Both the position numbers and the translations under genes were made by a program. From Candolleomyces eurysporus (Eukaryota; Basidiomycota; Agaricomycetes; Agaricales; Psathyrellaceae): 42,241 nucleotides of DNA. Below, one piece after another: positions 30,288-42,050 of the stretch. The stretch lies in assembly GCA_027579435.1 (NCBI GenBank), contig JANBPK010001256.1, positions 1 to 42,241 of the forward strand, read 5' to 3'. The notes beneath the pieces were generated by a model, which saw nothing but the letters and a program-made list of their open reading frames with translations, ran no database searches and had not been told where the DNA came from. How positions within the stretch are numbered: the first letter of the stretch is position 1; each line of letters opens with the position of its first letter.

Positions 30288-32246
30288 ATGTCCACTATGA
30301 AACGGCATCGACTTTTATCATCTGAGGAGCGAGCCTCAAAGGCTGCCAGGACAGGTATGTGTATATTAGCAGTGCTACACCATTTTTCTGACTCCATATA
30401 TGCAGAGAAAATCGGTTGGACGCGAACATTTGGACTCAACGGCGAAAATGGATTTTATCTCCCGGACGAACCGAGGCCCACACCACCGAGTGAGTTATAC
30501 ATCAGGGCAGTCAATTCCATGGCCTAAACAACGTTCTCTTTTCTTTTATTCTGCAGAGCTGGAGAGTGACCCACCGGATGACAAACTTCCCAAGGCAGTC
30601 AAGAAGTTTGCCGACAAGGTTTTCGAGAGAATGATAGTCGGCTGGAAGCCCTTGGACGACGACGATATTAGCACATATGATCAGGTGCATTCCTTGACCA
30701 ACAAATATGCACTCATGGTGGCTTTTAAACGCACACTAAAGTGTCTGCTTCAAGAAGCGTACAACAAACGTCAAGAAACTGAGGAAGCGGGGTTGAAAAT
30801 CTCATGAAACAAATGGAGTCCATGGTGAGCCATCCAAGCTACAATGACCCTTGTCTTTTTTTGATATTGTGATGTTTTAGAATCTTGATAACACCCTCTT
30901 CTCCATATTTCTTCGCGCGATTGAAAGAGATACGGGAAAGCACAAGTATTGGGAGCCAATCTTGGAAATGGCCAAGACTCGAAGGAAGCGCCTCCAAAGA
31001 ATGATGCGTGCTGCTCGAACACTCCGAAAGGGAGCAACCTTCGTCGGCGTCGAAAAGTATGGTCTACATTATTCTTCTCTGTGCAATCTATGTGTTCACA
31101 ATACATCTATCCATAGGGTACCAGAAAGCGAGCAGCATTTGTTGCACGGCAAGAAGCTGCTTGAACTTGCCGAGTTCGTGGAAGTTGGCCTACAGTCAGG
31201 GGTTTTGAGCAACGATGGTGATAACGCCAACTATGTAGTCCTGGATGGAGCTGTACACAGGATATGTGCCCCCTTGGCAGATGACGCCACTGGAGCAAGA
31301 GGTATCATCTTATGGAGCAAGGAAGGACCAGACGACACAGTGGTGACATCCCAAAAAATTGTGAGTGTGATGCCTTGTCATTCCTCAGTTGCCTGATGCT
31401 CTCGTTTCAGTTTGGCGGCGTCATCTACAACATTAAGCAGCTTGTGGGCTCGTTTTCACCAGATGAAGAGCCAGTCAACCTAAAAACAAGAAACACAAAT
31501 ATGGAGGTCAGTGTAGCTGTAGCCATACTAGTCAGAATTCCACAGTTCTGAAAATGGTGTCTTCCCAAAGGCAGGAGCTGAAGAGTATAGGGAGGATTCA
31601 TCTGCCATTGCCTTACAAAGCCTAGAATGCTGTGAGCTTCTTCTGATCCAGCTTAAAACATTGCCTGACATTCTTGTATGTAGTCCTTGGGGCACAGCAT
31701 GAAGTGCTGATGGAAGGCTTCCTTCCTGAGTTTGCTTCCAAGAGAAAGGTAGTAGTCCAGTCATACTCTTGAACAGGTCTATCCTCTCTAACCCAGAAAA
31801 TCAAGGCTCAAGCAGCTGAGCACAAGCTTATTAATGCACTGGGATATCCATCATTTTCCACTTTTGTCACAATTTGCTCTGAGGCAAGTGTATATAGAGA
31901 TGGTAATTTGACTCCTGGTGCCGGCTGGGTTGTTCATCGGCCCCTGCAGGTAAGCCTTGCATTTTTGCCTGTTGCATTGGCTGATGTATGCGGGTCCAAG
32001 ATGCATGCAAATACAAACAATCTCTACTATGCCTCACATGGTGTCCTTGTTGAACTCAGGGCTCACACATTGTGGTATTGGGATGCATCCAGTGAGCCGC
32101 CTGGCACAACTGCCAGTGTTGAGACTGTCACCAAGCCCTGTGCTGAATCCACCATGATTCCTGTTAGTAACAAAGGAGAAGTTGACAGTCAATCCACCAA
32201 GGCTTCTGTATTGACAAAGGTGGTAGCAAGTACCCATAGCCAGTAA
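30288..32246 (+). pseudogene. Unknown multi-exon gene, probably frame-disrupted
   Basis: Exons by splice signals and phase: 30288-30354, 30406-30489, 30557-30824, 30881-31056, 31117-31360, 31411-31506, 31571-31675, 31797-31949, 32001-32246, with a possible exon at about 31698-31748. I do not recognise the family. Visible features are a basic start (KRHRLLSSEERASKAART), a helical middle (YWEPILEMAKTRRKRLQRMM) and a globular part (NYVVLDGAVHRICAPL, GAGWVVHRPLQ, YYASHGVLVELRAHTLWYWD). Two defects appear. At about 30791 the frame ends in TGA, but one more G in the G run would continue it to the next donor (ENLMKQMESM). At 31674 a TGTATGTA duplication either breaks the frame or acts as a splice donor that skips the small exon. 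Either real decay or a sequencing error could explain the first. Confidence 0.5.
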
Positions 32247-32392
32247 AAGACAGATCATGTTTTAATCAGTGAACTAGTGCAATAAAGCAAAGTTTTTGGT
32301 CCTCTCCACCCATGTAAGAAAACTCAAACCAAGTCCATGTTGAAACAAACAGAGCATTTTGCTATCTATCCTACATAGAGTCTTTATTCCAA

Positions 32393-34634
32393 TCACCGCG
32401 AACTGATCTTAAACCCTCCAGCCAACCCCATAACATTTGACGGATCCACTCTTGACTTGACCGACTTTAGCGCTGGAAGGTTACTCCCATAAATCTTCTG
32501 CACCGGTGTATCCCAAAGCGCGTAATTCGGATACAACGGCGCATTCACAATATCCGATTGTCCCTCCGCAAGCAACGCCGCATACAACTGCTCCTTCATA
32601 TCCCTAATCGCCTGCTCAAACACCGCATCTTGGGAAGGATCGGACCAGGTAAAGAGGATGTTGAACGGGGAGTAGACTTTGGACCGGGTGAATGGGTAGG
32701 CGGTGCGCGCGGGGTTGTGCGAGAGGATGGTGGGGAGGAAGGGTTCAGCGACGAGGGTCATGAAAACGAGAGATTTCGAAGCAAGTCGGTTCCCGAATGT
32801 CTATCAATAAGATAGATGAGATAGACAGATGATCGATCAGTTTCTTGCGTATATCGTGTAAGTGGGTGCCTGTACTTACCATAGTAAGGTCCTTAACCTT
32901 GTTAAGGAATCGGGGGGNAGTAAGAAGCAACAGGGACGCCGTCAAAGTACGACCTGAAAGCGAGCAAATATTATCAGCAAAAAGAGCTATGCACGGTAAT
33001 CGTAGCGCCATACCTCAGCCCGTATGTCGCATTCGCCGGCGCCGATTGCACGAGCGACAAGAAACTCTGAGTCGACACATTCGTTTGTACGGCCGGGATG
33101 CTCAAGAAATCGTCAAAGACGCCAGCGGGTGGTTGCGGAGCGTCGTAGAACAGTTGCACTCCAACCAGAGGCTGAAATCAACCAATTCGAATAAGCATTA
33201 GGTTTTTCGGCAGATGGTCGACAGCGCACATACGCTTCCTTGGTAGTACGAGAAAGTACTCAAGATGGCCGCCTTGGGATCTGTGACTTTGTTGGCGAAC
33301 TTCGAAGTAGCCACGCTCACTGCTTCGATGGAGGCTGGGTCCATGTAACTGATCATACCACCCTATTTTTATGCGAAAATTAGATTGACTCCGCCGGAAT
33401 TTGGGATTTTCTGAATGCCTCGCTTACCCAGACTTGACCCTGAGGGAGTGCTTTCATCGTGATTTTCGTGACGATGCCCTGGAGAATAGAATTAGACAAT
33501 CTTCGATACTTTTCCTGAAGCGATATCTACAGATAGATACGTACGAAGTTATTAGAAGCGCCCTAGTAAGAAAAAAAAAGAAACGCTCGTCAGCTGGGTA
33601 CGAAAAATCACAGTCACTCGTCGAAGCTCACCTTCAAACCGAAGAATAACTGAGAATCAGACTGCTGCGTGACTTTTACAACTTCACCGTTCGGCTTGAC
33701 AAGCTCAAACGCCGTCACACTATCGCACGTCAATCCATACTGGTTCGTCTTCCAGGCATACCCTAGAGTTCAAAAACAATCTTAGCATCCCTTCTCCATA
33801 TAGGAAGAGAAAAGAAAAGCAAAATTCGCTCGCTCATGATGACTTACCTCCACCAAGAGTAACCCCACCCACACCCACACCTGTAACCCTCCCGCCAAGC
33901 ACACTAATCCCATACCGCTCAATAGCTGCATACACCTCTTCCCACTTCAGACCCGTACCAAACTCCACGGTCCGCGTGGCCTTGTTATAGTTGACAGACC
34001 TGAACGAATTGAGGGAGATATGAATGCCTTTCGTAGAGGAGAAGCCTGGGTTGGTGCCGTGTCCACCGCTTTGGACCTAAAGGCGACAAGGAGTAAATCA
34101 ATAAATTTCGAAGAGTAGATAGGATACGAAGGAGTCGTACGTACGGCGAATGGGGTGCGCGCTTTGCCTACGATTTCCAACTAGAAATAGCGACATGAGT
34201 ATCACCTTGAAAGAAAAAAAGAATACAGCAAGGTATGCATCCTGGAGAGGGACTCACGATCTTCCCAACGTCAGCCGGCGTCCCAGGTTCGACGACACAC
34301 GCCGAAACCTGATTACTCGCGCTCGACCAGTGCGAGAGAAGCCAATTGAACACCGGTGATCCTGAATAATAAAAACATCACTCATGGTGAGTACCATCGA
34401 CATACCATCAACCGCTGGAAACTCACCCGGATAGTGCACCAAACTCGCCGACGAAACTTTCCTCGCGATCAAAGCACAAACCAAGTTGTACGCTGAAGTC
34501 CCTCTCAGCGTCTCGGCTTCGGCACTCGCACTCTGCCTTGACTCTAGCAAGAGCTCAGGGAGGGAACTCGCCACAGCGATCTGCGTGAGCGCTAAAACCG
34601 AGAGGATAGCAGCGCGCGGAGTCGCGAACATCAT
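32393..34634 (-). CDS. Secreted FAD-linked (PCMH/BBE-type) oxidase
   Basis: Eleven exons (34634-34427, 34361-34258, 34180-34145, 34076-33848, 33762-33632, 33562-33545, 33478-33428, 33362-33234, 33171-33014, 32953-32880, 32800-32393) give 514 residues when the ambiguous base at 32918 is ignored; all phases agree. A signal peptide (MMFATPRAAILSVLALTQIAVAS) indicates secretion. The vanillyl-alcohol-oxidase/PCMH FAD domain is shown by ACVVEPGTPADVGKIL, QSGGHGTNPGFSST (the His of SGGH usually binds FAD covalently) and VTLGGGYAWKTNQYGLTCDSV. The C-terminal PLYPNYALWDTPVQKIYGSN and RVDPSNVMGLAGGF form the berberine-bridge-like end. Such fungal enzymes oxidise oligosaccharides, alkaloids or phenolics and release hydrogen peroxide; the substrate here is unknown. 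A TATAAG-like sequence lies about 70 bases upstream. A truncated copy lies about 3 kb away. Confidence 0.92.
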
Positions 34635-36646
34635 GATCGCGCCGAGGGAGAGTCTGCTCACTGGCCTGGAGGACGCGATAAATTGAATACCCTCCACCAT
34701 CTTATATGTATCCTTCTCCCTACGCATCCCGTAATGCCGTCGCCACCAACTTTGAACCAGATATGTATAGACAATAATTCCTTGGAGATGCGCCCAGTCG
34801 CCATCATCATCGACTTCTGCCGTCTGTTGGGAGATGACAACGCTAACTAACTTTATCAATAATGATACGTCCGTCTGTCTGACATACGCACTTTCGATTA
34901 CAGATATTATAGATTGCCGCCCATCTTGCATCATCCAGGGATACGCCCGGGTGCGGTCTCAAGCCCGAAAATATCCCCTGAAGTGAAGTATGAATAGGTA
35001 TGAATGCACCGGTGTCGGGAAGACCATCACGGTGATCACTTGGAAACTTCCACACGCGCTCATACGGCGAGAGGGTAATTGCGGCCTTGGCTCAAGAGGA
35101 CGAGATGCTCTGACAGACAGACGGATGAGTGTTGGACACTTGAAGTCGTGCCNTTTTTTTTTTTCTGCGCAGCGCCAAGAGTGTGTTGAGCAGCGAATGA
35201 AGTAACATCAGTGATCCACTGACCCCAAGCGTTCGCTCCGCAAAAGTTCAAACCCATCCTCCGAAATCGTGTTTCCATATACTTGGATAGACATCTCGCC
35301 CTCGGTGCTTTCTCCGAGACTCTCGGAGCATTCACTGCACAGTACCCGAAGCAAGGCACATAAAACCCGCCTCCATCAGCGAGGGGGTCTAGCACGAGCA
35401 ACATCCGGGCGAGCTGGATCATGCTGAACATTGCCAACCGCGTCAAGTCACAAAAAAGACACCTGAAACACAGGAACGGCCTCTTCGCATCTGTCAATAA
35501 TAGATGGATTGAGCGATAGGCACTGATAAGCAAGCAAGTAAGCGGGGGACTCACTACAAGCCGTTCGCCTTGCCGTGAAGTGGAAACTCTATGTTGTAAT
35601 TCACTATATTTCGGGGTCAGTACTGGCCAGGGACAGGTGATCAGTCTACACGCTCGGAGAAACCTTGGCTCCTTGTTGAGTGGCGAGTTTGGAGATCAAG
35701 GCGAACGAACGTGGTGGTGGTGGTCCATAGAAGAAGAGTGAGTTCTGAAGTCTGCGGAAACCGAGCGTCGGAACCGCCGATTCTTGCGATCAAATCAGCC
35801 CGCGTCCGAGTTGGACCTATAATCACCCATCCAGTAGGGAGTTCGAGGGGATCTGCTGAGTATTTATTGTTTTCCACAGGTGTACTCCACTAATATTCTT
35901 CAAATCGCCCAATGAATTCGTCGAACCCTCAAGATCTGAGCCAATTCCGACCGATCAGTGCTCCTTGGAATAACACTGCTTGAACGGGTTGGCGCCCTAT
36001 TCCATAATCCCCGATGCAGCGGTATTTATTCATAGCTCTGCTGATATCCTTGATTCTGACTCGAATTCCAAGCTTTCCGATGAAGACGAGTGTAATGACA
36101 GCGGCGGTACTCATACGAGCCATGATCGCGACGGTACAAGAGTTTAGAATCATCTATGGATTGCAGGATCCCTCGAAGGCTCAGAACATCCCAGGGTATT
36201 CAGGCCCGCAACGCCGCTACATATTGTAACTTGCAGATAGCGCACACTCGAGTTCTTGGGAGAGTCTTCATCAGACATACGAATCCATATTTGGGATCTC
36301 CAATGCCAAGGAAGACTATACATAGGACGGCTCTCCGTTGGCCACCGAAGGCATTGGAAATTCCAATGGGAGCGATATGTCCGTCCTATTGAGCAGCAAA
36401 CATTCAAGGCTCCAGGCGCCGGCCGGCGGGTCGGANGCGGGAACGAGTGAAGGGCGGCGTCAGTANTCGCGTGGCTTCCTTTTNATGGGACCGAGGGAAC
36501 GGTGGGCAATGGAAANGGCGGCGTGTTTCTTCTTCAACTGTATTGGCAATTTGGCATGGCGAGATAAGAACCTACCAAGGTGCGTATGTTTCCTTCATAT
36601 CTTCCCTCCTTCTTCCCTCATGAAAAAACNCAGGTATAGACGAAAA
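34635..36646. other. Spacer with doubtful coding segments
   Basis: No gene can be firmly called. On the minus strand, about 35180-35510, a frame with intron-like interruptions encodes MIQLARMLLVLDPLADGGGF and FYVPCFGYCAVNAPRVSEKA, which is protein-like but unrecognised. On the plus strand near 36014-36230 a short frame with a hydrophobic start occurs. A poly-T tract with an ambiguous base is at about 35153. The final 150 bases may hold an upstream EOS1 exon or its leader. Confidence 0.35.
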
Positions 36647-39495
36647 ATGAGGTCGCAACAGCACCAGCAGCGGCGCGAGGCCGAGGGCAGCAGTTCAGAG
36701 TCTGAGCTTGATTTGCAGTCACCCTTTCTTCGTGCCTCTTCATCTTCCAGTGCTCTCAATAGAGGAGAGAGGAGACCCAGAAGAACGTCCTCGACCGAGC
36801 CTTTGCAGAGCAATGCCAGCGAAACCGGTTCGCAATACTTGTTTACACCCGCAGGNGACACTCTGCCACCCATTGCTACCTCNCGGTCAACAACTGCACT
36901 TCTNATGAAGAAGAGACAGATCCACCAGCAACAACAGAACCAACTCAACATATCCAGTATCTATCCNTGGACTGGTCATATCAACGGCAGCGCGTCGTCG
37001 TCTTTGNGTGGCAGCCAGCCGACCACCGTTCCTCCCCCTCCATCTATTCCTCCTCCTACACCAGACCATCCACCCCCTCCATACAGCGAAGCCTGTCCAG
37101 CTCCAGGGAATNCACAGGATCTGGGGGGACCGTCTCTCAATGGCGGACGACAGAGCCTAACCNCATCATCCACGTTCCTCCATTCACCAACTGCTTCCCG
37201 GACCCAATCATCCGCCCAACTCTATGGCTCCCCTCCCCGCCCACCATCCACTTCAAGAAACAGAAGTCCTATACGCGGGAACCTAAGCACAATGACCGAA
37301 TCTTTGCATAGGATNNACGCAGAGTTGGAAGGTTCCTCTGCTACGAGGTANTCCGGGAATGTACCGAACGGTTCATCTAGCGCTAGTCACAGCAGAGCAC
37401 CCTCCTCTTCAACATCTCCCACCCATTCACGAACTCATTCTCAGGTCTTCAATAACAGTCATCCTCCAGCTTTGCTACGACGATGGGATCAATGTAGCAC
37501 GAGTTCGCCATCAGACGACAGCGACGGCGCACCAATACGAGACGAAAGTGCTATCTACACTTCGCCTTCGAGGAAGCGGAAAGGGAAGGAACGGGCGACA
37601 TTTGATGATGGAGACGAAGTCGGGATGTCTTCCTCTGTCCACCTACACGACACCGACGTCCATGAGCGTCGCCATTTCTCCGCCAGGTCGGGAGGTCAAG
37701 GTCACTACTATGACGAACGTTCGGGAGATACAGAGGACAGTTCATTCTTGAATGGCAACGGGACCACTCCACACGCAATGCCAAAGTCGTGTCTCAAACC
37801 AACACCTACGCCGTCCTCATCAAATNTAACAGGATCTTCTACAACACCCTCTCCGACCCACTCCCCAAAAGCCAAACCGAATATTGGAGTCCGGTTTGTT
37901 AGATTCACACTCGGNCTTGGAGGTGGAAGCAGTAAGAAAGGCAAAGANCGGGAACGAGAGCCCAAGTTGATATGCACCACTCCTGGCGAAGCATGCGCCG
38001 GGGAAACTGAAACAGAGACGGACGAACCAGTGAGTCCAATTCGTTTCATNACAGTGTCCCCGACTGGAATTCATTCATGCATATATAGTCTCTCCGTCGT
38101 CTGCCAACCGCCCGACGTCCTCCAGCAACACCCACCGGGAANTCAAGGCTATTCGGTTTTGCCGGCTGGAGGCGTGGTCAGGCACCACCACCACCACCAC
38201 CACCACCACTTGCTACTTTACCTCCCGGACATCATCATCCACGTCAAACCGGTCCGAGCCCTCTCAGTTTGAGCTCAGTCGCCAATATCGCTCCGAGCGC
38301 CGCACCCCTCCAACATTCACCACNACCACAAGCACGTTCAAACCCNAATCCAAGCCNGAGCTCGATTTGTTCAAAGTTTACACTNTTNCTCTTCCAAGCC
38401 TTCCGCCTCCTCTCGATCGTACCTTCCCTATGCGGCATCATCTTCTGCATCTGGATGATCGTCAGCATGGGTGCTCTAGGTAGCCCAAGCGAACAAGACC
38501 GAGCTCGAGAGTACGTTCAGAAGTATTGGCGCTGTTTCTCCAAACCCCCATATGCCGCCGATACCTCTGGGATNGCGGGCGGCGGACTCGCTGGGGCGTA
38601 CGGAGAGATGCAGTTTCTGTTGTGTGATGATGGGAGGGGAGTGTTACGGGGCCCGCCNGTACCTGGGAGGGTGGATTGGATCGTCGCTGCGGCTTGGGTA
38701 TGTTTGTTGCTCTATCTCTATCCATCCTTTCCCCAGTTATTGATTCACGTTTTTCTTTCTCCACTTTCTTTCTTTGTTCAGGCCTTCCTCACGGCTCACC
38801 ACTGCCTTGGACTCAGTACGGGCCTGCTGGCGAGATGGAAAGTCTACTACACGCCCTCGTCGACCTTGGTCCGGCTCCTAGCTCTACAGGGTACGCCTTC
38901 TCTTTGTTTTCCCCGATCTCATNTCNCATGTTGACTGAACGACGACGCTCTGGATCCAGGAATCTGCTGGCCCGCAACCCAACTTACACTAACCGTAGTC
39001 GGCGGCGGTAGACGTCCAGCTGCGGCATGGGCCGTCATCGGGACATGCACCGCCGTCAGTCGGAGTGTGCAGATCTGGGTGACGAGTAACATCGTACGCG
39101 AGGAAGACGAAGACTCCGAAAACGAAAATAGCACAAACGGGAACGCAAATCCAAATGCAACCCCAGACGGAGGAGACGAGGACAGCAGCAAGTCGGCCGG
39201 AACTGGGAGTGGGAGTGGGAGTGGGAGTAGAGCTGTAATGCGATTCCTACACGCATTCGCGGCTGTCATCGGTGGTGGAAGTCCGGGTGACGAGAGCGGG
39301 GACGACGAAGCTGACCCGACTACTGCTGGTGGCGGCGGCGACACGGGTGCTGCCACAGCGGAGGAATACGACACTTCGACCTTTGAGTTTAGCGAAGTCG
39401 AGCCCGATTCACCNCATCACTCCGAGGTCGGGTCAACCCAACAGGAATCCAAACGGTGTAAGGAGAAGGAGGAGACGAAGAAGAAGGGAGCGTAG
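36647..39495 (+). CDS. EOS1: EOS1 homologue, four-helix membrane protein
   Basis: Exons about 36647-38029, 38089-38697, 38782-38890 and 38960-39495 give about 870 residues; some 20 ambiguous bases make the exact frame uncertain in places. The first 530 residues are disordered, rich in Ser, Pro and Thr, with a CAC/CCA microsatellite at about 38183-38210. The C-terminal third is the EOS1 domain with four membrane helices: LFQAFRLLSIVPSLCGIIFC, DWIVAAAWAFLTAHHCLGLS, RLLALQGICWPATQLTLTVV and WAVIGTCTAVSRSVQIWVTS. YYTPSSTLVRLLALQ and SRSVQIWVTSN are the conserved signature. Yeast Eos1 is an ER protein needed for normal N-glycosylation and oxidative-stress tolerance. After the last helix comes an acidic Gly/Ser tail. 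The start at 36647 follows an intron-like acceptor, so upstream exons are possible. Pieces of this gene recur inverted in the left F-box array. Confidence 0.85.
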
Positions 39496-39496
39496 A

Positions 39497-39833
39497 TGGG
39501 ATTGGAAAGAGGTTGGGCTAAAATGCATGTTGCCTACTGGGATGGCCTATTTTTTGATGGCATGGGCGGAGGTGGCGAGAAGAGAATGGGGGAGTTGGTA
39601 TTATGCTGGGAAGTATGGAATGTCAATGGTACCGGTTCAGTAACTTGTCAGACTAGATGTTTGTTGTTGTAAATTTATGACTATAGACTTTCGGGGCATG
39701 GAAGACATTTTGTTTCATGGCCGCTTCGACTCGAAAATTTCTTTCAGGCTTTATTGGATGAGAAGAGAAGGCAAAGCGATATTGAATTGTAGACGCGCAT
39801 AAATATATACATCAGTGTCACCGTATCATACAT
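39497..39833. repeat. EOS1 to F-box D spacer, right copy of inverted repeat
   Basis: The 3' flanks of convergent EOS1 and F-box D. Its reverse complement matches 16488-16846 on the left, including the post-stop flank of F-box C. Confidence 0.85.
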
Positions 39834-41535
39834 TTAAAAATATAGCGAGGCAAGGCGGAGCTCAGGACAGACGGACTTGAGCTTGTCCAATCGTTCTTCC
39901 CTAAGAGGGAATTCTGGACCAAGGATACCAATCGGGCAAAACATAATTTCCCTCAGAGTGGGGAACATCCTGCAAAATGCTATAACTTCTTTATCTACAA
40001 CTCCCTCTTGTATCTCGTCTGCTGTGGCTGTAAGAATCAGCTCAAGGCATAGCCGAGGCCGAGAGTTGGTGGGGCGAAAGCATGGTAGAGTTTTAAGTGA
40101 CTCCTTAGCGTCGCTAGCAGGGTGAGGTATACCGGAGTCAAATCGATTCCATATACAACCCAACGCTTCGGCGCTGAGAGCGAAGGAGTCGAAATACAAC
40201 TGTATGTGGAGGATAAGATATTGTGCTCCTGGTTCTGGAGATGCCTCCAGGATTGCGTTGTGAAGCCGCTCGACATCCTTGATGAAAGCTGAGACTGCCG
40301 ACCCCGTAGATGACGTCCACTTGTGCTTCATGATCATCGCCTTCAAGGTCTTTGGAAGGGATCCTCCGCCGGTGCTACGACAGGAGGCTAGGTAGGCACA
40401 TAGGAAAGACGAAGATGAAAGGATTTGACGAATGTGGGGAAGAGATCTGAGAGCTTGAAGCTCCAGATCGTCAATTTTGTTTCCTGCAGAGAAACATGCC
40501 GGGTCTATCCGAACAACCCGCAATTGCTGGAAGCGGCCTAGCCAAGGTACAACATCCTTCATGAGGCCTGGCCTGGCCTGATAGAGATGTATGGTGGTGA
40601 CATCGGGAACGGCTTCGGCTAAACGATCGAGGATGAGTTTGGACTCAACCCCATTGTCCGGGATATCTTTGAATGAGAGGTCCATGACTGCTACGGCGGA
40701 TGCCTTGAGGAGGGCGAAAGTCCATTGAGAGAAAGGTGGTCGGAAAATGCCGGCAGAGTACGCGCAGAATGTTTCAACTTTGGTGACTTGACTGAGTTTT
40801 GAGGAAGGTGTAAGGGATATCCAGGGAGTTGAGATGGAAAAGCGACTCGATTTCGAATTCCGAGAATAATTCCCTTCTTCTGAAAGCGATACATCTGAGG
40901 CCACTCTGGCATGTCGAGAGGGAAGGTATCCCCTGGCGCTTTCCCAAATGGATAACCTCTCGGCTGCCGGTGGCCTAGGGATCTCTGCGGCTGTGATAGC
41001 GGGGTTTTTCTTCAGCTTGTACTTGGATGCAAAGACGTTGAAACCACCGAATTCCAACGTAGTACAACCCTTGGAAATTACCGTTTCCAGAAACTCCTCC
41101 ACGGATTTACATACAGTGGCCAGCATCTTGTCGCTGATGGGCTGTTCCTGGTAGGCGTCTGAAGGCCAATTGACGTACACAATGTCCAGTGATACCATTC
41201 GGTCAACGAGCCTCTGCATTTTNGTGGAAGGACTTCAGCGCTGATTGCAGCGAGGTCACCCTTTCCAGGTTAAAGGTGATGCTGGCCAGACTCTTGACAT
41301 GGACTGATAAGAGGAGTGCTGAAAGGCCATCCAGGTCGTTCGGATAATCTGCCAGCTGAAGGGCTACGGATTGTTGTGCGTTCCAGATTTTATGCTGATC
41401 CAATATCGACTGTACGGCAATGCGATTGAACGACCGGGAGACCTGAGCGCAATTTCGAAGGTCGGGAGCAGGTAAAGAGGCGAAGGTCGGCAGTGCTAGT
41501 TCGTCAGTGCACCAAAAGTCTTGCAGAATCGACAT
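39834..41535 (-). CDS. F-box-like protein, paralogue D
   Basis: Single coding exon of 566 residues when the ambiguous base at 41223 is ignored; this restores KSFHKMQRLVDRM as in the paralogues. The N-terminus (SILQDFWCTDELALPTFASL, NCAQVSRSFNRIAVQSILDQ) is closest to A, and the upstream flank matches that of A. The C-terminus (LREERLDKLKSVCPELRLASLYF) and downstream flank are closest to C. The body is leucine-rich, as in the others. The expected role is substrate recognition in an SCF ubiquitin ligase, by family resemblance only. It lies downstream of a NACHT gene on the same strand and tail to tail with EOS1. Confidence 0.86.
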
Positions 41536-42050
41536 GATCGCTGTGAATTGAATATGTAGTCAATGGACTCGAAAGATACGACGGTGAACAGTCTTACTCA
41601 AGATTGTAATCGCTGGTGGTCTTTGAGACCGTTGCGAATATATGGCGCTGTGCTGTTAAATATGGTTCTGGGTCTTGTGGCACTAACGCGGCGACAGTGT
41701 TGATCTGTTTCGCCGGTCAACGAGCCCCCGCTATGTTGCAACCGGGGCTTCAATTCCGAGGCATTTTTGACTAGAGGGTCGACGGTGCTTCCGCTTGCTT
41801 CCGGCTGCAGCCACCCCGGCCGTCCCTGCTCTTCTATTTACTTGCCCCACCTGCTTTCATACTAGTAAAAATGTATCGGGGCTTGCCGTGCAGAGCGTCG
41901 ACCGCTTCACACAGGTTTACTTCGGATATCTGTCTAGTCTAGTCTCTCTGAGATTGAAAGTGCAAACGCAAGGATTGGGCCCAGTTTTCTGCCTATTGCC
42001 CTCTTCTCGATNGCTTCTTNATGTTGCTTTTTGATTGTTAATGTCAGGAC
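41536..42050 (-). promoter_or_regulatory. F-box D leader and flank after second NACHT gene
   Basis: No gene. The minus strand carries the same leader as gene A: CAAAGACCACCAGCGATTAC, donor GTAAG, and a 5' UTR intron ending CACAG just before CGATCATG. Farther upstream it matches about 9490-9990, then the NACHT 3' flank. The roughly 600-base insertion present on the left (about 8885-9490) is absent here. Confidence 0.75.

Noticed and set aside
34866..35130. Pair of inverted GTCTGTCTG-type tracts
   Set aside because: Simple-sequence words of about 15 bases; too short and low-complexity to call an element.
36014..36229. Short plus-strand frame with hydrophobic N-terminus
   Set aside because: No conserved motif, splice context or length supporting a secreted peptide gene; the opposite strand gives an equally plausible frame.
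38183..38210. Run of CAC/CCA repeats suggesting a His-rich or Pro-rich domain
   Set aside because: In the frame that continues into the EOS1 domain it encodes a Thr run; it is a simple microsatellite in a disordered region.
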